This document shows, piece after piece, positions 34,853 through 41,722 of a DNA stretch of 64,000 nucleotides (positions are counted from its first letter, which is position 1; every line of letters starts with the position of its first letter). The notes under the pieces were generated by a model that had not been told where the DNA came from, did no database searches, and was given only the letters and a program-made list of their open reading frames with translations. The position numbers were made by a program, and so were the translations under genes. The stretch lies in the NCBI RefSeq assembly GCF_000746845.1, contig NZ_KN050846.1, forward strand, positions 317,394-381,393. Direction: 5' to 3'. This DNA is from Altibacter lentus. GTDB taxonomy: Bacteria > Bacteroidota > Bacteroidia > Flavobacteriales > Flavobacteriaceae.

Positions 34853-35713
34853 ATGATTCAACTTGGTGAATATAATACACTTAGCATTCTTCGAGAGACC
34901 GACCCGGGACTGTATTTAGGCGATTCGGAAGGTAATGAAGTGCTTTTACCCCACAAGTACAAACCGGAATCCTTTGAAATTGGGGACGAGTTGCAGGTAT
35001 TTTTATATCTGGATAACGAAGAACGACCCATAGCCACCACTTTAGAACCTTTTGTGACACTGCACAACTTCGGTTATCTGCATTGCAGTGATGTGAACGA
35101 ATATGGAGCTTTTATGGATTGGGGTCTGGAAAAACAATTGTTCGTCCCGTTCAAGGAACAGGCACGCCCCATGAAAGTAGGGAGTTGGTATATTGTTTAC
35201 CTTTATTTGGACGAGGTAACAAACAGGCTTGTAGGATCCAGCAAGACCAATCGTTTTGTGGATAACACCGAAGTAACCGTAGCAAAATTCGATACTGTGG
35301 ATGTACTGGTGACACATCTTACTGAAAAAGGAGCCAATGTGATCGTTAACGGAAAGCACAAGGGATTGATTTATATCGATGATATTTTTGAGGACATACG
35401 CAGTGGTGACAGGCTTACCGCTTATGTAAAAAAAGTGCGTGAGGACAATAAGATAGACGTAGTCCTGCAACCTCCCGGCTACAGAAGTATCGAACCGAAC
35501 GCTAATTTCATCCTGGATGAACTTAAAGCAGCCGGCGGCTTCTTAGCCTTGCATGATAAGACCGACCCCGACACCATAAAAAATGAATTGGGGATGAGCA
35601 AGAAAAGCTTTAAAAAGGCGATAGGAACCCTCTACAAAGATAAACAGATAGAGATCAAGGATGATGGGATCGAACTTATCGATGACTTTGATACGGGAGG
35701 AGAAGAAAACTAA
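34853..35713 (+). CDS. CvfB-type S1 RNA-binding protein
   Basis: 286 residues from ATG 34853 (MIQLGEYNTLSILRETDPG). An upstream in-frame ATG at 34793 would place the promoter inside the gene. The CvfB/YitL layout is present: an N-terminal OB domain (GLYLGDSEGNEVLLPHKY), two S1-like domains (GAFMDWGLEKQLFVPFKEQ, then GANVIVNGKHKGLIYIDDIFEDI) and a C-terminal winged helix (NELGMSKKSFKKAIGTLYKDKQIEI). Family members bind RNA and influence virulence or translation in Gram-positives. The role here is not known. Confidence 0.9.
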   Translation: MIQLGEYNTLSILRETDPGLYLGDSEGNEVLLPHKYKPESFEIGDELQVFLYLDNEERPIATTLEPFVTLHNFGYLHCSDVNEYGAFMDWGLEKQLFVPFKEQARPMKVGSWYIVYLYLDEVTNRLVGSSKTNRFVDNTEVTVAKFDTVDVLVTHLTEKGANVIVNGKHKGLIYIDDIFEDIRSGDRLTAYVKKVREDNKIDVVLQPPGYRSIEPNANFILDELKAAGGFLALHDKTDPDTIKNELGMSKKSFKKAIGTLYKDKQIEIKDDGIELIDDFDTGGEEN

Positions 35714-35812
35714 GACCGGAAGTGGATGCTTTTCTGTTTCGGTGAACTTAGCACAGGTGAAACGCTACGTGAAAAACTTTTAGATCGTAATCTTACTTTT
35801 GGAGTTTAAAAT

Positions 35813-36265
35813 TTAATACCCTCTACCTACACGATAAGGAGCACAGCGTGAACAGATACCCACCGGTGGACAGGGATCTAACAGGTCAAGACCACGCACT
35901 TCTTTATATGCAATATTCTTCACTCCCGAAGCAGCATCAGCCGGATATACACCTTGTCCTCTTACGGTAAAACCAAATTCTTTTTGTAACAGCGGAGCAG
36001 CATCTACCTTACGTTGTACGAAATTTTCGTTCGCTGCAATTGCCGTGATCATGTCTACGGGTTGGCGGTAATTTTCGGTATTCATCTGGAAGGTCTTAAG
36101 CTTGGTGTTGAGGACCGGAGCCTTATCCAGCGTAAAAGACGTAGTAGTAAGTTCCTCTATTTCCGGAAGTGATTCGGCGGTGATCGTGAAATAACGTGTC
36201 TCAAAATCGTATTGCGCACTCGCCAAAAGCGGAAGAAAAAAAAGGAGATAAAGGACGTTTCTCAT
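35813..36265 (-). CDS. Hypothetical secreted protein with Cys-rich tail
   Basis: 150 residues from ATG 36265 (MRNVLYLLFFLPLL) with a signal peptide ending ASAQ. The mature part is mostly beta (YFTITAESLPEIEELTTTSFTLDKAP) and ends in a motif with three close cysteines (CPPVGICSRCAPYRVGRGY), which may form disulfides or bind a metal. It lies 43 bp downstream of a secreted papain-like peptidase on the same strand. A joint operon and a substrate or inhibitor relation is possible, but there is no direct evidence. No family recognised. Confidence 0.65.
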   Translation of the reverse strand: MRNVLYLLFFLPLLASAQYDFETRYFTITAESLPEIEELTTTSFTLDKAPVLNTKLKTFQMNTENYRQPVDMITAIAANENFVQRKVDAAPLLQKEFGFTVRGQGVYPADAASGVKNIAYKEVRGLDLLDPCPPVGICSRCAPYRVGRGY

Positions 36266-36308
36266 GTGAGCAAATGTATCAAAAATGATTCCCAATTATC
36301 AAAAACCA

Positions 36309-37430
36309 CTAAAAGTTTAACTTTTTTGAGGTATTCTTTGGAACAGCATCTTTGTGCACCATAATACTAATGGCCTTTAAGCGCATATAGGCTTCACTAA
36401 AATAGACATAACCACCATTGGCGTTTCGACTTTCGTCCGTGCCCCAGCTATTCTTTACTTTGTAATATTTGGTACCGTTCTGGTCGCGAAGCATACCGGT
36501 GATATGCATTAAATGATCATCGGTCGTGCTGTAGTTCTCAAATTCCTGTTGCCGGAATTCTTGGGTCACAACGGCTTCGGGATAGATCCCTTGCAAGGCT
36601 TTGATATTGTTTTCAGAATCTTTTGGAACAACCGCTACGCCATCCTTCGATGAAAAAGTTCGTTCGCTTACATCACAATCCAACTCCACCGAAAAACCCT
36701 GCTCCAGTGCATGATCTACAATAGAGATCATTTCGTCTAGAGGGACATTGTACATAGAACCATTGCTCCAGTTGTCCGGGATATTCAAGATAAATTCAGA
36801 ATAGAAAGGCGCATGAGCAAAAGAGGTGATGGTCACATAATCGGATGGCTCGAGTGTTGTCATCGTCAAGAAGGTCTTTGGTGTATATTGCTTACCTTCG
36901 TAGGTGAAGGTCTCAGGGTTCTTTCCTAAATAGACATCAAGTACCGAGGCGACGGCTTTTTTCCAAGTAGAACTTAAAGAACGCCCGGGATTCTCCACAT
37001 AGGTTTTGACCATGGCTTCGAGAACCGCAATCAGTTCGGCATGGTTATGATTTTCTTCGGAAGGGAACAAACCACTGTATGCTTCGTTAGGTACTAACCC
37101 GTACATTGCAACCGAATTGATGACATCGTGCGCCAAGCCGCCTTCACTAAATTGCGCTTTGCCTTGTCGCATTACAAAATTCTCTGCCTTTAGCGGATAA
37201 ATGTTACGCACGGTGTACATTTCGGAAAGATCGATCTGCTTCCCTGTGCGCCGCATGATCTCCGATTCTAAAAAGGAAGAGGTCGAAAAGCTCCAGCAGG
37301 TTCCGGTTCGGCCCTGGCTAATCACCGGCGTGGTTTCCAGGTCTATGACTTCGGTAAACTGGTAAGGCGTTTGCGCTGAAAGCGGAAATGAAAGGAAAAA
37401 AATTCCGAAGAAAAAAAATAAAATTCGCAT
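36309..37430 (-). CDS. Secreted C1 (bleomycin hydrolase-type) cysteine peptidase
   Basis: 373 residues from ATG 37430 with a signal peptide (1-20, ending LSAQ). The papain-type catalytic residues are Gln39 and Cys45 (SQGRTGTCWSF), His in DDHLMHITGM and Asn in VKNSWGTDE. The order and spacing resemble PepC/bleomycin hydrolase, which are normally cytoplasmic aminopeptidases; the signal peptide puts this one in the periplasm or outside. It is intact and divergent from menB. Confidence 0.92.
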   Translation of the reverse strand: MRILFFFFGIFFLSFPLSAQTPYQFTEVIDLETTPVISQGRTGTCWSFSTSSFLESEIMRRTGKQIDLSEMYTVRNIYPLKAENFVMRQGKAQFSEGGLAHDVINSVAMYGLVPNEAYSGLFPSEENHNHAELIAVLEAMVKTYVENPGRSLSSTWKKAVASVLDVYLGKNPETFTYEGKQYTPKTFLTMTTLEPSDYVTITSFAHAPFYSEFILNIPDNWSNGSMYNVPLDEMISIVDHALEQGFSVELDCDVSERTFSSKDGVAVVPKDSENNIKALQGIYPEAVVTQEFRQQEFENYSTTDDHLMHITGMLRDQNGTKYYKVKNSWGTDESRNANGGYVYFSEAYMRLKAISIMVHKDAVPKNTSKKLNF

Positions 37431-37485
37431 GGTGTTTCTTTTAGTACTTCCTAAATCTGCCATAGGCAAATGTGTCCAGAAGTCT

Positions 37486-37493
37486 TATCTTTG
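37486..37493 (+). promoter_or_regulatory. -7 element of the menB promoter
   Basis: TATCTTTG, a perfect TAnnTTTG, 17 bp before the menB ATG at 37511. This favours that ATG over the in-frame one at 37472. Confidence 0.6.
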
Positions 37494-37510
37494 ACGTAAA
37501 AATAAGAATT

Positions 37511-38350
37511 ATGCATACACCGAATTGGAAAACGGCGAAAGAATATTCAGATATCACTTATAAAAAATGCGACGGAGTGGCACGTATCGCTTTCAACCGT
37601 CCCGAAGTACGTAATGCGTTTCGCCCCAAGACCACATCTGAACTGTTGGATGCCTTCCACAACGCACAAGAAGATACAAGTATTGGCGTTGTGTTGTTAT
37701 CGGCAGAAGGTCCGTCACCAAAAGACGGTGTCTATAGTTTTTGCAGTGGTGGCGATCAAAAAGCACGAGGTCACCAAGGATATGTTGGGGACGATGGGTA
37801 TCACAGATTGAATATTCTGGACGTACAGCGTTTAATTCGCTTTATGCCCAAAGCGGTGATCTGTGTTGTGCCCGGTTGGGCGGTTGGCGGAGGACACAGC
37901 TTGCATGTAGTGTGCGATCTCACCCTTGCCAGCAAGGAACACGCCATCTTCAAACAAACCGATGCCGATGTGACCAGTTTTGACGGAGGTTACGGAAGCG
38001 CATATCTGGCTAAAATGGTAGGGCAGAAGCGGGCACGGGAGATCTTTTTCCTCGGAAGGGATTACAGCGCACAAGAAGCTTATGAAATGGGGATGGTGAA
38101 TGCCGTGATCCCGCATGAATCTCTAGAGCAGACTGCCTTTGAATGGGCACAGGAAATTTTGGCAAAATCGCCAACGTCCATTAAAATGTTGAAATTCGCC
38201 ATGAACCTTACCGACGACGGAATGGTGGGGCAACAGGTCTTTGCCGGGGAAGCAACACGACTGGCGTACATGACTGATGAGGCCAAAGAAGGCCGGGATG
38301 CATTTCTAGAGAAGCGAAAGCCCAATTTTGATAAAAAATGGTTGCCGTAA
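37511..38350 (+). CDS. menB: 1,4-dihydroxy-2-naphthoyl-CoA synthase
   Basis: 279 residues of the crotonase superfamily, closing the second ring of menaquinone. Start at ATG 37511 (MHTPNWKTAKEYSDI). Conserved: ARIAFNRPEVRNAFRPKT, FCSGGDQKARG (oxyanion), VPGWAVGGGHSLHVVCDLTLAS, ADVTSFDGGYGSAYLA, GLV-equivalent EMGMVNAV and the C-terminal KKWLP. Separated from menD by about 3 kb of unrelated genes, so the menaquinone genes are dispersed. Confidence 0.96.
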   Translation: MHTPNWKTAKEYSDITYKKCDGVARIAFNRPEVRNAFRPKTTSELLDAFHNAQEDTSIGVVLLSAEGPSPKDGVYSFCSGGDQKARGHQGYVGDDGYHRLNILDVQRLIRFMPKAVICVVPGWAVGGGHSLHVVCDLTLASKEHAIFKQTDADVTSFDGGYGSAYLAKMVGQKRAREIFFLGRDYSAQEAYEMGMVNAVIPHESLEQTAFEWAQEILAKSPTSIKMLKFAMNLTDDGMVGQQVFAGEATRLAYMTDEAKEGRDAFLEKRKPNFDKKWLP

Positions 38351-38378
38351 TGTGGCCTACTCGAAATATTAGATACGT

Positions 38379-38407
38379 AAAAAAGCAGGATTCTATGCTG
38401 CTTTTTT
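38379..38407. terminator. Bidirectional terminator between menB and the SDR gene
   Basis: AAAAAAGCAG / CTGCTTTTTT, a 10-bp stem with a 9-base loop, A/T-tailed on both sides and placed between convergent genes. Confidence 0.88.
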
Positions 38408-38430
38408 GATCTATTTGTATATCACATACC

Positions 38431-39069
38431 TTATGACAGCACCTGAAATTCTTCTACAGCTTTTTCGATCTTAGTTTCGCCGGTAAGGATCTCGAATGCC
38501 TGATTTTTTGCGACTTCTGTGTCGAGACTCTTCACAAGTGTTCTCGCAACATCCCATCGTGGGATCTCACCGCGTTCGTTGAGTTTGTGCTCCAACTTGA
38601 TCTTACCGAGTCCTTCGTTGTTTGTTAAAGCCCCCGGACGTACGATCGTAAAAGTGAGTCCGCTTATATCCAAATATTGATCGGCATTGTGTTTTGCCTT
38701 TAGATACTCCTGGATCTCTGAAGCTTCTTCGGGCTTGTCGGCTCCCATGGAGCTTAGCATCACAAATTTCTTTACCCTATCTTTTTTGGCAGCGTCAATA
38801 AGTTTCTTTGCACCCTCCTGATCCACATTGACAACATCCTTACCTCCCGAGCCGGCTGCAAAGATCACCCGGTCAATACCCTGAGTGGTATGGGACACAT
38901 CCCCTGTGAGATCGGCAAGTACGGTAGCTACTTGCTGAGATTCAAAATCCTGTTGCTGTTCCTGTTTCCGAACCATGGCCACAGGTGTGAACTGTTCAGA
39001 ATCCTTTAAGAGGGCTACTATTTTTTTTCCTGTGGTGCCTGTTGCACCGGCTACTAATATCTTTTCCAT
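38431..39069 (-). CDS. NAD(P)-binding atypical SDR (NmrA-like)
   Basis: 212 residues. The N-terminal Rossmann motif is ILVAGATGTTGKKIVALL, followed by ADLTGDVSHTTQGIDRVIFAAGSGG and KKFVMLSSMGAD. The usual YxxxK is represented only by the EYLKAKHNADQYL stretch, as in atypical SDRs. This group includes nucleoside-diphosphate-sugar epimerase-like and redox-sensing proteins. No substrate can be named. It is transcribed towards menB. Confidence 0.85.
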   Translation of the reverse strand: MEKILVAGATGTTGKKIVALLKDSEQFTPVAMVRKQEQQQDFESQQVATVLADLTGDVSHTTQGIDRVIFAAGSGGKDVVNVDQEGAKKLIDAAKKDRVKKFVMLSSMGADKPEEASEIQEYLKAKHNADQYLDISGLTFTIVRPGALTNNEGLGKIKLEHKLNERGEIPRWDVARTLVKSLDTEVAKNQAFEILTGETKIEKAVEEFQVLS

Positions 39070-39185
39070 ACCCTTAAGATACGAACTATCTGTTGGAATG
39101 AATGCTCCCAGCTCCCTGTTTAACTTGGTTTTAGTAGCTTTTTAATGGAAATTAACAGCTTCTCCTGCAATGCGTTCGTTCCTAT

Positions 39186-40856
39186 CTATTTTTGATACGC
39201 ATCGGCATGTACTTTTGCTACTGCACGGCCACTGGGATCATTCATATTCTTAAAGCTCTCATCCCATTCTAAGGCAATTGGACTGCTACACGCTACGCTG
39301 GGAACCGAAGGAACACTTAAGGCAGCTGCATCGCTAGGGAAGTGTTCTTCGAAGATGGACCGGTAGAAGAACTCCTCTTTGCTTGTAGGCGTTTGCAAGG
39401 GGAATCGGTATTGCGCATTCGCCATTTGTTCATCGGTAACTTGCTCATTCACCATTTCCTTCAAGGTATCTATCCAACTGTATCCCACACCATCACTAAA
39501 CTGTTCTTTCTGTCGCCAAGCGACGCTGGCAGGGAGCATGTCTTCAAATGCTTTGCGAAGCACCCATTTTTCCATACGTTCGCCGTTGATCATCTTATCA
39601 TTGGGATTGATTCGCATAGCTACATCCATAAACTCTTTGTCCAAGAATGGCACACGACCTTCGATTCCCCAGGAAGCGAGTGATTTATTGGCCCGCAAAC
39701 AATCGTACATGTGGAGTTTCTCTAACTTTCGCACCGTCTCTTTATGAAATTCTTCAGCATTTGGCGCTTTGTGAAAGTATAAATACCCCCCAAAGATCTC
39801 ATCGCTTCCCTCTCCGGACAGCACCATCTTTATCCCCATGGCTTTAATAGCTCTTGCCATTAGGTACATTGGGGTCGAGGCGCGAATTGTAGTGATGTCG
39901 TAAGTTTCTAAATGATAGATGACATCACGCAATGCGTCGATACCCTCTTGGATGGTAAACTTGATCTCATGGTGGACCGTTTCCAGATGATCGGCGACCT
40001 TTTGGGCTGCGGCAAGATCCGGAGAACCTTCCAGTCCTATCGCAAAAGAATGGAGTTGCGGCCACCAAGCCTTGTCTTGGTCATCACTTTCAATACGTTT
40101 TTCGGCATATTTCTTTGCAATGGCTGATGTTATGGAAGAGTCCAGTCCGCCGGAAAGTAATACGCCATACGGTACGTCACTCATCAATTGACGATGCACC
40201 GCATCTTCCAAGGCTTTCCGAAGTGCCGCAATACTGGTCTCATTATCCTTAACCGCCTCATACGCCATCCAATCCCGTTGGTACCATCGTTTTAGTGTTC
40301 CTTCGTCGCTATCCAGGTAATGTCCGGGAGGGAAAAGTTCGATCTTTGTACAAACCCCTTCCAACGCCTTTAATTCGGATGCGACATAGAAGGTACCGTC
40401 CTTATCCCAACCCATATACAGCGGGATGATACCCATGTGGTCACGCGCCACTAAATATGCATTCCGTTCAACATCGTAGATGGCAAAGCCAAAAATACCG
40501 TTCAGTTCGTCCAGAAAAGTATTCCCTTTTTCTTTATAAAGTGCCAGGATCACTTCGCAGTCGCTTTTTGTTTGAAACTCGTAGCGTCCTTCAAATTGTT
40601 TCCGAAGACTTTGGTGGTTATAGATCTCTCCATTGGCAGCCAGGACAAGATTCCTATCTGGAGAGAACAGGGGCTGTTTCCCCGAAGTAGGATCCACGAT
40701 TGCAAGACGTTCGTGGGCCAGGATCGCTTTTTCGGAATCGAAGATCCCGCTCCAATCGGGACCGCGATGACGAATACATTTGGCCATTTCCAATAGTTGG
40801 GGCCGTAATTTTTCAGAAGGTTGCTTCAGTTCGAAGGCGCATACAATACCACACAT
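39186..40856 (-). CDS. asnB: Asparagine synthase (glutamine-hydrolysing)
   Basis: 556 residues that make asparagine from aspartate, ATP and glutamine. Met removal exposes the catalytic Cys2 of the Ntn glutaminase (MCGIVCAFE), followed by IRHRGPDWSG, AHERLAIVDP and NGEIYNH. The synthetase domain has the ATP P-loop VLLSGGLDSSI, LSGEGSDEIFGGYLYFH and EGRVPFLDKEF. This is the long E. coli AsnB type. A leader ORF with nine Asn codons and a terminator precede it, so its expression is likely controlled by asparaginyl-tRNA charging. Confidence 0.96.
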   Translation of the reverse strand: MCGIVCAFELKQPSEKLRPQLLEMAKCIRHRGPDWSGIFDSEKAILAHERLAIVDPTSGKQPLFSPDRNLVLAANGEIYNHQSLRKQFEGRYEFQTKSDCEVILALYKEKGNTFLDELNGIFGFAIYDVERNAYLVARDHMGIIPLYMGWDKDGTFYVASELKALEGVCTKIELFPPGHYLDSDEGTLKRWYQRDWMAYEAVKDNETSIAALRKALEDAVHRQLMSDVPYGVLLSGGLDSSITSAIAKKYAEKRIESDDQDKAWWPQLHSFAIGLEGSPDLAAAQKVADHLETVHHEIKFTIQEGIDALRDVIYHLETYDITTIRASTPMYLMARAIKAMGIKMVLSGEGSDEIFGGYLYFHKAPNAEEFHKETVRKLEKLHMYDCLRANKSLASWGIEGRVPFLDKEFMDVAMRINPNDKMINGERMEKWVLRKAFEDMLPASVAWRQKEQFSDGVGYSWIDTLKEMVNEQVTDEQMANAQYRFPLQTPTSKEEFFYRSIFEEHFPSDAAALSVPSVPSVACSSPIALEWDESFKNMNDPSGRAVAKVHADAYQK

Positions 40857-40948
40857 AATTTCTATATTTTATTTGGTTAGTTAATATTTCATTCGATACT
40901 TCCTTGCTAAGGAAGTAACTATCTCATTGGACACAGAACATTTAGGCA

Positions 40949-40982
40949 CAAAAAAACCCGTCAGGTTGGAAACTTGACGGGT
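40949..40982 (-). terminator. Intrinsic terminator of the asnB attenuator
   Basis: Arms 40982-40975 (ACCCGTCA) and 40963-40956 (TGACGGGT), with extra pairing below the 3-base loop (GTT / AAC), followed by seven T on the minus strand (A-run 40950-40956). It lies about 90 bp before the asnB ATG. Confidence 0.92.
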
Positions 40983-41007
40983 CTTAAGTATAGGGTACAA
41001 GTTTCTG

Positions 41008-41064
41008 TTACGTCCGGGCGTTATTATTATTATTATTATTATTATTTACTAGGATCAAAAACAT
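41008..41064 (-). CDS. asnB leader peptide (nine consecutive Asn)
   Basis: An 18-codon ORF: MFLILV, then nine Asn (eight AAT and one AAC, the AAC last), then ART and TAA at 41010-41008. It lies between a promoter-like sequence and the terminator upstream of asparagine synthetase. Nine codons for the product of the controlled enzyme are hard to explain by chance. The AAT repeat is a microsatellite and could change length by slippage without changing the frame, which could tune the sensor. Confidence 0.75.
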   Translation of the reverse strand: MFLILVNNNNNNNNNART

Positions 41065-41130
41065 GACTTGTTTCTTTTCGTCTTGAATATCAAATATTAG
41101 ACAATTTTTTCAGCTTTCCAAAAAAAAACA

Positions 41131-41655
41131 TCAATACTTAAAAACCAAGAGTGCTTCAGGGAGCTCTTTTTTAGGGATCGGCCTCCCATCAATGCTGTAG
41201 TAGGCCATTTGAATGTACGCCTGATTTCTCAATTTTACCTGATATATCTGTCGTTTTGGTTCGTAAAGCGTGAATAGCCGGGCGCTTTCAACTTCATAAT
41301 CGTCAAAGGCTTTCCGAACCTGTATCATGATATCGGATGGGATAATTGCGGTTTCCAGAAACTTTGCATCGTAGAACAGCATACCATTGGGTAAGTAGGT
41401 AGCGAAATGAGTGTTGGTACTAAAGCTATCGCCAAATTGTGATATGTAACGCACGGGTGCATCATCGCCGGCAGTGAGTCCGCGATCGATGAACCACTCA
41501 TTTACATAACCATCCGGAAAGTTGGCCTTTTGTGAAGCGAGCACGACTTGAGGTACTTCGGCTTCAGGAATGGGATCATTGTTCAATGGGGTTTCCTGAG
41601 CAATCATAAAACCCGCTATGTAAAGGGAACAAAGGAGTAGCGTAATTTTTTTCAT
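41131..41655 (-). CDS. Secreted PepSY-like protein
   Basis: 174 residues with a Sec signal (1-19, ending MIAQ). The mature part has two repeats of the pattern VPQVVLASQKANFPDGYVNEW ... IMIQVRKAFDDYEVESARLF, which resemble the PepSY-like (BLIP-type) folds common in Bacteroidota. Proposed roles are periplasmic inhibitor or sensor, none shown here. The stop precedes the asnB leader promoter by only a few bases, so that promoter is tucked against this gene's 3' end. The asnB terminator could also end read-through from it. Confidence 0.7.
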   Translation of the reverse strand: MKKITLLLCSLYIAGFMIAQETPLNNDPIPEAEVPQVVLASQKANFPDGYVNEWFIDRGLTAGDDAPVRYISQFGDSFSTNTHFATYLPNGMLFYDAKFLETAIIPSDIMIQVRKAFDDYEVESARLFTLYEPKRQIYQVKLRNQAYIQMAYYSIDGRPIPKKELPEALLVFKY

Positions 41656-41722
41656 AATAGTGATTTCTTAGCTTTTTTTCTTAAGATACACTATTAGGTC
41701 TCAGAATCATAGCACTTTAAGA

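Larger units (their letters stand above)
40949..41123 (-). promoter_or_regulatory. Asparagine-responsive transcription attenuator of asnB
   Basis: On the minus strand in order: promoter TTTTG (41123-41119), 20 bp, AATATTTG (41098-41091); leader ORF 41064-41008 with nine Asn codons; GAAACTTG (41005-40998) starting two bases after the leader stop; CAAGTTTC (40976-40969), its perfect complement and part of the terminator 5' arm; the terminator (40982-40949); then asnB at 40856. If the ribosome stalls at the Asn codons, GAAACTTG is free to pair and disrupt the terminator. If it reaches the stop it covers GAAACTTG and the terminator forms. The elements are visible in the sequence; the mechanism is inferred by analogy with trp/his attenuators. 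Confidence 0.8.

Noticed and set aside
41020-41046. (TTA)n repeat as a meaningless microsatellite
   Set aside because: On the minus strand it reads as Asn codons in a short ORF with a start, a stop and a terminator directly upstream of asparagine synthetase.
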